Source of the DNA: Halosimplex litoreum
Lineage (GTDB): Archaea; Halobacteriota; Halobacteria; Halobacteriales; Haloarculaceae
Reading direction: 5' to 3'
Length of the DNA: 64,000 bases
NCBI RefSeq assembly: GCF_016065055.1
Contig: NZ_CP065856.1
Coordinates: 620,001-684,000 of the forward strand
In this document: one piece after another, positions 8,788 to 16,302 of the stretch
How positions within the stretch are numbered: the stretch's first letter is position 1
Layout of the letters: every line of letters starts with the position of its first letter
The notes under the pieces: model-generated
The model's input: only the letters and a program-made list of their open reading frames with translations
What the model was told of the DNA's origin: nothing
The model's database searches: none
Made by a program: the position numbers and the translations under genes

Positions 8788-8988
8788 TACGATGGAGTCG
8801 GCAACCGGTACCGAAAAAGGTGTTCCTCCGCCCCCGGTCGCGACCGCGGTAGTGGACCCTCGGTCGGCCACCGACGTCGGCCCCCCTCGGAGACGGTCAC
8901 GAGTGGAAATACAATGCGATAATGTCTAGAGAACGTAACGAATTGCGTTTCGACAAACTAATACGACGAGCGCCGATGAGGATCGATC

Positions 8989-9189
8989 ATGTCCGATCCG
9001 GCTCGCCTCCGTGACAGTACGGAGATCCTCCTGCCAGCGGACGCCATCGAGGGGCTGCGCGGGGAGCTCGAACGGCGGTTCACGCTCACGATCCGCCGGG
9101 AAGACCGTCGGGTCCGGATCATCGGGAGTCCGGTCGAGATAAAGAGCGCCAGCGACTTCCTCGCGCGCAACGGGATCTCCGTCGCTTGA
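8989..9189 (+). CDS. Small conserved haloarchaeal protein
   Basis: A 66-residue protein with a leaderless promoter: CTAATACG at about 8958-8965 lies 26 bases before the ATG. The sequence MSDPARLRDSTEILLPADAI is followed by RRFTLTI and RVRIIGSPVEIKSASDFLAR, which looks like a small alpha/beta fold with a KH-like turn (IIGSPVEIK). I recall similar short proteins in Halobacterium (the VNG_1110C family), none characterised. It is transcribed divergently from the DRG gene. Nucleic-acid binding is only a guess. Confidence 0.75.
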   Translation: MSDPARLRDSTEILLPADAIEGLRGELERRFTLTIRREDRRVRIIGSPVEIKSASDFLARNGISVA

Positions 9190-9226
9190 GGTGACGAAAG
9201 CGGTGGTCGCGATCGATTCTCCGGCG

Positions 9227-10063
9227 CTACGCCGACCCGTGAGCCGAGGGTCCAGAGCGGATGGCCTCGGCGAGCAACGGTTGCATCAGGCCGACCAGCG
9301 GGGCTCGTTCGTCGTCGGTCCAGACGGCGCTGTGGCGGTCGACCCCTGGTAGATCGGTCTCCAGGTCGGAGCTGACGATCAGCTCGCGGCCGTCGGCCAT
9401 GAGGATCGAGCTGATCTCGCCGGCGCGGATGGGGTGGGTCTCCCACCAGGTCCAGGTCTCGACGACCGACGCACCGGGGACGGCGTCGGTGACGGCCTCC
9501 CGAACCGCCGGGCTCGGCGAGCCGACGGTTATCTCGACGCCGCGGTCGGTAGCGGCCGCGAGCGCGTCGCGGACCTCGTCGGTCAGCAGGCTCTCGACGG
9601 CGACGACGACGAGCAGTTCGTCGTCGGCGTCGGCGGCCAGCGCGGCCAGTCGGTCGCTGACGGCCTCGTCGCCCTCGACGACCCAGACGCCGGCCCGCTC
9701 GTCGCGGGGTTCGGGCGACTGGAGCCGGGGGAGCAGTCCTTCGAGGCGGTCGAGGCGCTGGCCGTACTCGCGGCGGATGGTCTCGACGGCGTCCCGGGGA
9801 TCGGGGGCGCGAAAGCGGCGCGGCTGGGCGTCCTGCACGTCGGCGAGCCCGCGGTCGGCCAGCGACTCGACGCTGTCGTAGACGCGTGGGCGGGGGACGT
9901 CCGCGACTTCGGCGATCTCGCGGGCGGTGCCGTGGCCGATGCGAACCAGCGCGACGAAACACTTGGCTTCGTAGCTCGTCAGCCCGAACGTTTCCAGCAG
10001 CGACGCGGTCTCGGCTACCAGGTCGTCGCCGTCGGGGCCGACGGCCGACTCGTCGTTGGACAT
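9227..10063 (-). CDS. TrmB-family transcriptional regulator
   Basis: A 278-residue regulator. The N-terminal winged helix (LLETFGLTSYEAKCFVALVRIGHGTAREIAEVADVP then RVYDSVESLADRGLADV) is the TrmB DNA-binding domain. A coiled segment (about 95-125) leads to a C-terminal sensor domain of the kind that binds sugars in TrmB proteins. The start at 10063 (MSNDESAV) is preferred over the in-frame ATG at 10084, because a TATA box (GTTATACC, complement of about 10096-10103) would place the mRNA start between them. It sits downstream of tfb on the same strand, 140 bases away. Ligand and targets are unknown; the sugar-uptake genes 3-8 kb away are candidates by proximity only. Confidence 0.85.
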   Translation of the reverse strand: MSNDESAVGPDGDDLVAETASLLETFGLTSYEAKCFVALVRIGHGTAREIAEVADVPRPRVYDSVESLADRGLADVQDAQPRRFRAPDPRDAVETIRREYGQRLDRLEGLLPRLQSPEPRDERAGVWVVEGDEAVSDRLAALAADADDELLVVVAVESLLTDEVRDALAAATDRGVEITVGSPSPAVREAVTDAVPGASVVETWTWWETHPIRAGEISSILMADGRELIVSSDLETDLPGVDRHSAVWTDDERAPLVGLMQPLLAEAIRSGPSAHGSA

Positions 10064-10203
10064 GCGGGTTCTCTCAGATGACATTGCGCGGTCGGTGGTA
10101 TAACGGTGGTCGTTCGCGACGCCGGCCGCGACCGGCTCGGTTCCGGGGTCGGCGGCGGCGCTGGGCGGTGTCGGCTCGGTCGCCTGTCGGCACGGTCGGC
10201 ACC

Positions 10204-11199
10204 TCAGGCGACCCGGTCGGCGGCGTCGAGCAGTTCGGTGTAGCGGTCGCGGATGGTCACCGCGGACACGTCGGCGGCGTCGGCGACCTCGTGTTGGGTC
10301 ACCTCGACGTTGGTGAGCCGACCGGCCGCGTAGATGGCCGCAGCGGCGAGGCCAACCGGGTTCTTCCCCGAGTGGACCGCCTCGCGCTTGCCCGCCTCGA
10401 GCAGCTCGACGGCCCGCTGTTTGGTCTCCTCGGGCAGGTCGAGGTCCGAGACCAGCCGCGGGACGTACTGGGCGGGGTCCGTGGGCTCCATCGCGAGTTC
10501 GAGCTCGCGTGCGATGTATCTGTACGCGCGTGCGAACTCCTTGCGGTCGACGCGACTGACGGTCTCGAGTTCGTCGAGCGTGCGCGGGACACCGGCCTGG
10601 CGAGCGCCGGCGTACAGCGACCCGGTAGCCATCGCCTCGATGGACCGACCGGGGATGAGCTCCTCGTCGAGGGCGCGTCGGTAGATGACGCTGGCCGTCT
10701 CGCGGGCGTCTTTGGGGATACCCAGCGCGCTGGCCATGCGGTCGATCTCTCCCAGGGCCTGCTTGAGGTTCCTGTCCTGGGCGCTCTGGGAGCGGAAGCG
10801 CTCGTCCCACGTGCGCAGGCGGGACATCTGTTCGCGCTTTTTCGCCGAGAGCGCCTGGCCGTTGGCGTCCTTGTTCTGCCAGTCGATGACCGACGAGAGT
10901 CCCTTGTCGTGGAGCATCTCGGTCGTCGGCGACCCGACGCGGCTCTTCTGGGCCTTGTCGCGGGCGTCGAACGACCGCCACTCGGGCCCGCGGTCGACGA
11001 CGTCTTCTTCCAGCACGACGCCACACTCCTGGCAGACCGTCTCGCCGCGCTTCTCGTCGGTGACCCCCGGCGCGCCACACTCCGGGCACTCGTCGCGCTC
11101 GCGTTCGGACTGTCCCTCGGTTTCGGACTCGGACTGCTCGCCCGTGCGTTCGATGGGCTGGACGTGACGGCCCGTGACTCGCTGGTTCGTGCTTGTCAT
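10204..11199 (-). CDS. tfb: Transcription initiation factor TFB
   Basis: A 331-residue archaeal TFIIB homologue that binds TBP-DNA and recruits RNA polymerase. The N-terminal zinc ribbon is CPEC...CQEC (about 38-59), followed by the B-finger/linker (GPEWRSFDARDKAQKSRVGSP). Two cyclin-like repeats follow (about 140-225 and 235-325); the second ends with the helix-turn-helix that reads the BRE (EVTQHEVADAADVSAVTIRDRYTELL). Haloarchaea carry several TFBs with different promoter preferences, so this is one of a set. It ends 140 bases before the TrmB gene. Its upstream region holds three GTTAC repeats (see the promoter entry). Confidence 0.97.
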   Translation of the reverse strand: MTSTNQRVTGRHVQPIERTGEQSESETEGQSERERDECPECGAPGVTDEKRGETVCQECGVVLEEDVVDRGPEWRSFDARDKAQKSRVGSPTTEMLHDKGLSSVIDWQNKDANGQALSAKKREQMSRLRTWDERFRSQSAQDRNLKQALGEIDRMASALGIPKDARETASVIYRRALDEELIPGRSIEAMATGSLYAGARQAGVPRTLDELETVSRVDRKEFARAYRYIARELELAMEPTDPAQYVPRLVSDLDLPEETKQRAVELLEAGKREAVHSGKNPVGLAAAAIYAAGRLTNVEVTQHEVADAADVSAVTIRDRYTELLDAADRVA

Positions 11200-11267
11200 G
11201 ATGTGTCCGGACCGGCGACGTGTCGCCGCCGACCCGTTGTTCGCATCAGACTCTACGAGCTACTGAC

Positions 11268-11305
11268 GTAAATAGTTACTGTGTAGTTGTTACGAGAGTA
11301 GTTAC
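11268..11305 (-). promoter_or_regulatory. tfb promoter with three GTTAC repeats
   Basis: Read toward tfb, a TATA-like TATTTAC (complement of 11268-11274) is preceded by three direct copies of GTAAC (complements of 11275-11279, 11289-11293 and 11301-11305), spaced 14 and 12 bases. They cover the BRE and the region just upstream, where an activator or repressor would act. From the TATA box the leader would be about 45 bases. Confidence 0.5.
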
Positions 11306-11491
11306 AGCGTGACCAGCGTCGTCGACGGCCGATACCGACCGGCGCCGTCGACGGCCGTCGAGCCGCTCGGACCGGTGGTCGATTCGACGTTGCGGAGCGG
11401 TGGTATTGACTGTCGTACCCAACATGTGTCCTCCCCCACCTGTCGTCCGCGAAAAGCAATTCTTAAACCCGCCCCACCGGTTTCGTCGTGT

Positions 11492-11980
11492 ATGGCTGGA
11501 ACTATCGAAGTGCTCGTCCCGGGCGGGCAGGCCAATCCGGGCCCGCCGCTGGGGCCGGAACTCGGTCCGACGCCCGTGGACGTGCAGGCAGTCGTCCAGG
11601 ATATCAACGACCAGACCGAAGCGTTCGACGGCACCGAGGTCCCCGTCACCGTCGAGTACGACGACGACGGGAGCTTCGAGATCGAGGTCGGCGTCCCGCC
11701 GACGGCCGAACTCATCAAGGACGAGGCCGGCTTCGACACGGGCAGCGGCGAACCCCAGGAGACCTTCGTCGCCGACCTCTCGGTCGACCAGGTCACCCAG
11801 ATCGCCGAGCAGAAACAGACCGACCTGCTCGCCTACGACACGAAAAACGCCGCGAAGGAAGTCGTCGGCACCTGTACCTCGCTGGGCGTGACCATCGAGG
11901 GCAACGACCCCCGCGAGTTCAAACAGCGCATCGACGACGGCGAGTACGACGACCACTTCGCCGACGAAGCGTCCGCGTAG
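11492..11980 (+). CDS. rpl11: Large-subunit ribosomal protein uL11
   Basis: A 162-residue ribosomal protein of the GTPase-associated centre. MAGTIEVLVPGGQANPGPPL is the rRNA- and thiostrepton-binding N-terminal domain with the Gly/Pro-rich turn; KNAAKEVVGTCTSLGVTIEG is the C-terminal RNA-binding domain, and the tail is acidic. The ATG at 11492 is chosen over upstream in-frame starts because the homology begins there and a TATA-like TTCTTAAAC ends about 25 bases before it, giving a leaderless mRNA. In Halobacterium this gene is directly followed by rpl1-rpl10-rpl12; here those genes lie 7.5 kb downstream. Confidence 0.97.
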   Translation: MAGTIEVLVPGGQANPGPPLGPELGPTPVDVQAVVQDINDQTEAFDGTEVPVTVEYDDDGSFEIEVGVPPTAELIKDEAGFDTGSGEPQETFVADLSVDQVTQIAEQKQTDLLAYDTKNAAKEVVGTCTSLGVTIEGNDPREFKQRIDDGEYDDHFADEASA

Positions 11981-12142
11981 TCGGCTTCGACGGGCCGTCG
12001 ACCGGTTCGGCGAGTTTTCCGCTGTTCGCGCTCCCGTAGCTTCGCGTGTGTCAACCGGCATCGACCGGCGGGCCCGCCGACCGCACACTGCCGGCCACAG
12101 GGTTATACGCGTCACGCTCGACGTTTCGAGCAGTGCTAACTC

Positions 12143-12823
12143 ATGACACAGACACCCGAGCAGGTCGCGGGACGCATCCAGCACACGGAGGTGAGCCCCA
12201 CGGCCGATCAAGAACGCGTCGAGGAGCTGTGCGGGGAGTGCATCGAGTACGGCTTCGACGGGGCGATGGTACAGGCGTGCTGGGCACCGCTGGTGAGCGA
12301 CCGGCTCGCGGACACCGACGTGACGGTGTGTAGCGCCGTCGGCTTCCCGATGGGCGGCGACCGCCCGATATCCAAGGCCGCGGCCATCCGCGACGCCGTC
12401 GCCGCCGGCGCCGAAGAGGTCGACGTGATGCCCAATATCGGGTTCGTCAAATCCGGGCGATTCGACGAGGTCGGCCGCGAGATGGACCTGCTCGTCGAGG
12501 CCAGCGGCGACGCGACGGTCAAGGCGATGCTCGAACTCGGCGCGCTCGACGACGAGGAGGCGACACGGATCGTCGAGTTGGCCGTCGACGCCGGCTTCGA
12601 CTACGTGAAAAACTCCAGCGGCTGGGGTGAAGGCGGGAGAGCGACCGTCGAGCGGATCGAGTTCCTCCGCGAGCGCACGCCCGACGACGTGAAGGTCAAA
12701 GCCAGCGGCGGGATCAAGACCCTCGCGGACGCGAACGAGTTGCTCGACGCCGGCGCGGACCTGCTGGGCGCCTCCAGCGGCGTCGAGATCGTCACCGGGG
12801 CCGTCGGCGATGGCGAGTACTGA
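12143..12823 (+). CDS. deoC: Deoxyribose-phosphate aldolase (DERA)
   Basis: A 226-residue class I aldolase that cleaves 2-deoxyribose-5-phosphate to glyceraldehyde-3-phosphate and acetaldehyde. Family signatures are present: GAEEVDVMPNIG (the conserved Asp region), VKAMLELG, YVKNSSGW with the Schiff-base Lys position, and VKASGGIKT with the second Lys. Length is normal. A TATA box (GGTTATACG, 12101-12109) lies 35-40 bases before the ATG. The stop overlaps the start of the PfkB kinase gene by 14 bases, so the two form an operon. With the kinase it would degrade deoxyribose; nucleoside salvage is the alternative. Confidence 0.92.
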   Translation: MTQTPEQVAGRIQHTEVSPTADQERVEELCGECIEYGFDGAMVQACWAPLVSDRLADTDVTVCSAVGFPMGGDRPISKAAAIRDAVAAGAEEVDVMPNIGFVKSGRFDEVGREMDLLVEASGDATVKAMLELGALDDEEATRIVELAVDAGFDYVKNSSGWGEGGRATVERIEFLRERTPDDVKVKASGGIKTLADANELLDAGADLLGASSGVEIVTGAVGDGEY

Positions 12824-13766
12824 CCCGGTCGTCGCCGTCGTCGGCAGCTACAACGTCGGCCTGACGATGCAGGTGCCGGCGTTCCCGGGGCCCGGCGAGA
12901 CGGTCGTCGGCCACGAGTTCGCCGAGGGCCCCGGCGGCAAGGGGTCGAATCAGGCCATCGCCGCCGCCAGGCTCGACGCGGAGTCCCGGTTCGTCGGCCG
13001 CGTCGGGGCGGACCGCTACGGCGACGACGCGGTCGCGCTCTGGGAGGCGGAGGGCGTCGACGCCCACGCCGTGGGCAAGGACGACTCGACTCACACCGGC
13101 GTCGGCTTCGTGATCATCGACGAGGACGGCGAGAACGAGATCACCGTCGCCCCCGGGGCCAACGACCGTCTCTCGGCGGCCGACGTGCGAGCGGAGGCGT
13201 CGGCTATCGAGACCGCAGACTGCCTGCTCGTCCAGCTGGAGATCGGCGACGACCCCGTTCGAGCGGCGGTCGAGACGGCCGCCGAGGCCGGGACGACGGT
13301 CGTCTGCAACCCCGCGCCCGCCAGGGAACTCCCGGCCGACGTGCTGGAACGGGTCGACTATCTCACGCCGAACGAACACGAGGCCCGGACGCTGGCGGGC
13401 GTCGACGGTCGCGGGGGGGACGCGAGCGAAAGCGGTGACGAAGTCACTGGCGAGGCGGTCGCGCGCGAGTTGCTCGACCTCGGCGTCGGGACGGTCGTCC
13501 TGACGCGGGGCGGGGCGGGCGCGCTGCTCGTCTCCGACGACGGCGTCGAACGCGTGGACACGCCTTCGGTCGACGTCGTCGACACCACCGGCGCCGGCGA
13601 CGCGTTCAACGGGGCGCTGGCCGTCGCGCTCGCGGAAGGGCTGGACGACCGGGCGGCCGTGCGGTTCGGCTGTGCGGGCGGCGCGCTCGCGGTGACCGCC
13701 TCGGAAGTGATCCCCGGGCTCCCCGAGCGCGGCGCCGTCGACGATCTCGTCGCCGAGTCGTGGTGA
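12810..13766 (+). CDS. rbsK: PfkB-family sugar kinase, ribokinase or deoxyribokinase
   Basis: A 318-residue ribokinase-like kinase. The N-terminal substrate motif is GPGGKGSNQAIAAARL and the C-terminal ATP/catalytic motif is DTTGAGDAFNG with the catalytic Asp. GSYNVGLTMQVPAFPGPGET is the usual first beta-strand and lid. It phosphorylates ribose or a related sugar at O5 using ATP. The 14-base overlap with deoC implies coupled translation and suggests deoxyribose as a physiological substrate, since its product would be the DERA substrate; the sequence alone cannot separate ribose from deoxyribose. It converges on rbsD, 44 bases away. Confidence 0.88.
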   Translation: MASTDPVVAVVGSYNVGLTMQVPAFPGPGETVVGHEFAEGPGGKGSNQAIAAARLDAESRFVGRVGADRYGDDAVALWEAEGVDAHAVGKDDSTHTGVGFVIIDEDGENEITVAPGANDRLSAADVRAEASAIETADCLLVQLEIGDDPVRAAVETAAEAGTTVVCNPAPARELPADVLERVDYLTPNEHEARTLAGVDGRGGDASESGDEVTGEAVARELLDLGVGTVVLTRGGAGALLVSDDGVERVDTPSVDVVDTTGAGDAFNGALAVALAEGLDDRAAVRFGCAGGALAVTASEVIPGLPERGAVDDLVAESW

Positions 13767-13810
13767 CGAGGGAACGCGGGACCGAGCGGAGCGACGGGTC
13801 GCCGCCGACC

Positions 13811-14299
13811 TCACGGCGACTGGCCGTACATCTCCTCGTAGCGCTCGCGATACGCCTCGGGCATCGTGACGTGCTCGCCGTCGAACCATGGTTTCGGGTC
13901 GGTGCCGCACTGGATCACGACGTTCCCCCAGGGCAGGAACTCCCCCGTCCGGACGATCGCTTTGGCCCGCTTCCCGTACTCGAGGACCTCCTCGTGGGCG
14001 ACCGTGTCGAGGGCGGCACCGGACCCGTCGTACAGCTCCCGCAGGAACGAATCGAAGTCGGGGTTCATCTCCGGCACGTCCTCGGCGTAGACCACCCGTT
14101 CGGGGATCAGTTCCTCGTGGATCGCTTCGAGGACGGTCGACACTTCGGGGATGCCGCGGGTCAGCGCGAGGTCGATCCGCCAGGCGTCCGCCGGGATCGG
14201 GAACCCCGCGTCGACGACCAGCAGGTGGTCGGTGTGGCCCACGCTGGCGACGGCGTGGCTCAGCTCGGCGTTGAGGATGCTGTCTGGGTCGCGCTTCAT
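13811..14299 (-). CDS. rbsD: RbsD/FucU-type pyranase
   Basis: A 162-residue member of the RbsD/FucU family, which interconverts pyranose and furanose (or anomeric) forms of free sugars before phosphorylation. The diagnostic N-terminus LNAELSHAVASVGHTDHLLVVDAGFPIP contains the catalytic His (SHAVASVGH) and Asp. The ATG at 14299 (MKRDPDSI) is used because homology begins there. It is the last gene of the importer operon, 70 bases after the permease gene, on the strand opposite to deoC-rbsK. It is slightly longer than bacterial RbsD (about 139 residues) because of an insert in the middle. Confidence 0.88.
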   Translation of the reverse strand: MKRDPDSILNAELSHAVASVGHTDHLLVVDAGFPIPADAWRIDLALTRGIPEVSTVLEAIHEELIPERVVYAEDVPEMNPDFDSFLRELYDGSGAALDTVAHEEVLEYGKRAKAIVRTGEFLPWGNVVIQCGTDPKPWFDGEHVTMPEAYRERYEEMYGQSP

Positions 14300-14369
14300 G
14301 TCACCACGTAGCACGGCCGGGCGCAAAAAGGGCGGTCACGGTCGGGGAGAGGAACGGAGAGAGAGGCAG

Positions 14370-15455
14370 TCAGCGGCGGATGAGGATGTCCAGCAGCACG
14401 GCGACGATGATGACGACGCCGGTGAGGAACTCCTGGAGTTCGACGGGCATCCCGTTGAGCACGAGCAGGACGGGGATGACGCCGATGACCAGCGAGCCGA
14501 GGAACATCCCGAGCAGGGTGCCCTCGCCGCCGAAGAGGTTGGTCCCGCCGATGACGACCGCGGCGATGACGAGCAGTTCGAAGCCGATGCCGGCCGACCC
14601 GAACATCGACCCGAAATAGGAGATGGCGACGACGCCGGCGAACGACGCCAGCACCGCCGTCAGCACGAAGTTGACGATCTTGACGCGGTCGGTATCGATG
14701 CCGGCCATGTCGGCGGCCGCCTGGTCGTCGCCGGTGGCGTAGACGTGGTAGCCGAATCGGGTCTTCTGGAGCAGGAACCCGAAGACGACCGTCAGGCCGA
14801 TCGCCCAGAAGATCTGGTTCTGGATCTCCAGGCCGGCGACGGTGATGCTCCCGCCGAAGACGTCGATCAGCGCCAGATCCGGCGTCTGCCTGGACCCCGC
14901 GGGCGTGAAGTAGTAGGCGATGCCGCGGAGGACGCTCATCATCCCGATGGTCGTGATCAGCGACGGGACGCCGGCCTTCGTGACGATGACGCCGTTGGTC
15001 AGCCCGACCACGCCGCCGACCACCAGCACCGCGGCCAACGCGGCGAGGACGGTGAGGTTGAAGTCGTTCAGCAGCATCGCGAAGGTGATGCCGCCGACGG
15101 CGTACATCGACCCGACGGAGAGGTCGAACTCCCCGCCGATGATGAGGTAGGTCATGCCGATGCCGATGATGATGTAGGGCGCGACCGACCGGAACAGCCG
15201 GGAGGTGATACCGGACATCGAGCCCCAGTTGAAGAAGACGTCCGGTCGCGTGACCGCGATCAGTCCGAACAGGACCAGAAACCCGAAGAACACGCCGACC
15301 TCCCGCCTGGAGAACAGCCGTTCCAGCAGCGAGTCACCGGACCGGCTCACCGCCCGGGCGTCGCCGCTCTCGGCGGTCCCACCGTCGGTGGCGAACGTCG
15401 AACCGGCGGATTCGCGGTCACACCCGCCGGACGGCGATTCGTCCGCGTCGCTCAT
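14370..15455 (-). CDS. Ribose-type ABC importer permease
   Basis: A 361-residue inner-membrane permease of the RbsC/BPD_transp_2 family with 8-10 hydrophobic segments, from GVFFGFLVLFGLIAVT to LQEFLTGVVIIVAVLLDILI. Conserved features include GEFDLSVGSMYAVGG, NGVIVTKAGVPSLITTIGM and FAGVVAISYFGSMFGSAGIGFELLVIAAVVIGG. The first 60 residues are a hydrophilic extension. The start overlaps the ATPase stop by ATGA (15452-15455). With the binding protein and ATPase it forms a carbohydrate ABC importer of the CUT2 type; pentoses are likely given the neighbouring RbsD and kinase. Confidence 0.92.
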   Translation of the reverse strand: MSDADESPSGGCDRESAGSTFATDGGTAESGDARAVSRSGDSLLERLFSRREVGVFFGFLVLFGLIAVTRPDVFFNWGSMSGITSRLFRSVAPYIIIGIGMTYLIIGGEFDLSVGSMYAVGGITFAMLLNDFNLTVLAALAAVLVVGGVVGLTNGVIVTKAGVPSLITTIGMMSVLRGIAYYFTPAGSRQTPDLALIDVFGGSITVAGLEIQNQIFWAIGLTVVFGFLLQKTRFGYHVYATGDDQAAADMAGIDTDRVKIVNFVLTAVLASFAGVVAISYFGSMFGSAGIGFELLVIAAVVIGGTNLFGGEGTLLGMFLGSLVIGVIPVLLVLNGMPVELQEFLTGVVIIVAVLLDILIRR

Positions 15456-16267
15456 GCGGTGGTCCCCTCCGAGTCGGCGGTCCGCGAGAGGTCGAACTCC
15501 TCGAACTCGGACTCGTCTTCGGCGCCCATCATCAGCGCGATGACCTCGTTGCGGGAGACGTCGTCGGCCTCGCGGACGCCCATCAGCCGGCCCTGGGCCA
15601 GCACCGACACCCGGTCGGCGACGCCGAGGACGTGGCGGATGTTGTGGCTGATGAGGATTATCGTCAGCCCCTGGTCGCGCAGGTCGTCGATCACCCGGAG
15701 GACGTTGCGCGCGCCCTCGATCGACAGCGCGCTCGTCGGCTCGTCCATGATCAGGATGTCGGGGTTCGACTGGAGCGCGCGGGCGATCGCGACCGCCTGC
15801 TGCTGGCCGCCCGAGGTGTTCGCGACCTTCGCCTCGGGGTCGACGGGGATCTTCACGCGGTCGAGGTTCGTCTTCGCTTCCGCGACCATCTCCTCCTCGT
15901 CGACGAGGTGGAGCAGGCGACCGAGTGCTCCCATCCTGGTCGGCTCGTGGCCGAGGAAGACGTTCGCGGCGACGGTCTGGTTGGGCGCCAGCGCCAGTTC
16001 CTGGTAGACGGTCTCGATCCCCTGGGCACGGGCGTCGTTGTAGTCGTCGAACGACACCTGCTCGCCCCCGACGAAGATCTGTCCGCTGGTCGGCTCGTGG
16101 ACGCCACAGAGCATCTTGATGAGCGTCGACTTGCCGGCGCCGTTGTCGCCGACCAGCGCCATCACCTCGCCCTCCCGAACCTCGAAGTCCACGTCCTCGA
16201 CGGCGTGGATGTTCCCGAACCGTTTCGTGAGTCCGTCCGTGTAGAGTATCGGTTCCCGTTGGGACAT
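15452..16267 (-). CDS. ABC importer ATPase with a single ABC domain (FrcA-like)
   Basis: A 271-residue ATPase of a CUT2 sugar importer. Walker A is GDNGAGKST, the signature is NTSGGQQQ and Walker B is ILIMDEPTSALS followed by the switch region ILISHN. Start at the ATG at 16267 (MSQREPILYTDG); the frame is open further upstream but that part is a shadow of the binding-protein gene. RbsA proteins normally have two ABC domains (about 500 residues); this one has only one, as in FrcA-type systems, so it should work as a homodimer. The acidic tail ends ADSEGTTA. It overlaps the permease gene by four bases. Confidence 0.92.
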   Translation of the reverse strand: MSQREPILYTDGLTKRFGNIHAVEDVDFEVREGEVMALVGDNGAGKSTLIKMLCGVHEPTSGQIFVGGEQVSFDDYNDARAQGIETVYQELALAPNQTVAANVFLGHEPTRMGALGRLLHLVDEEEMVAEAKTNLDRVKIPVDPEAKVANTSGGQQQAVAIARALQSNPDILIMDEPTSALSIEGARNVLRVIDDLRDQGLTIILISHNIRHVLGVADRVSVLAQGRLMGVREADDVSRNEVIALMMGAEDESEFEEFDLSRTADSEGTTA

Positions 16268-16302
16268 TGCTGAAAATGCCGTGTTCGGCCGGCAGCCGGC
16301 GG

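Noticed and set aside
9227-11089. One 620-residue protein joining the TrmB regulator and an upstream part
   Set aside because: The upstream part is an Arg-rich shadow of tfb in another frame; the TrmB domain starts at 10063 with its own TATA box.
11276-12211. 311-codon minus-strand frame over rpl11
   Set aside because: It covers the opposite strand of a certain ribosomal gene and has no domain.
14151-16007. 618-codon plus-strand frame opposite the sugar importer genes
   Set aside because: Charged low-complexity product opposite recognised permease and ATPase genes.
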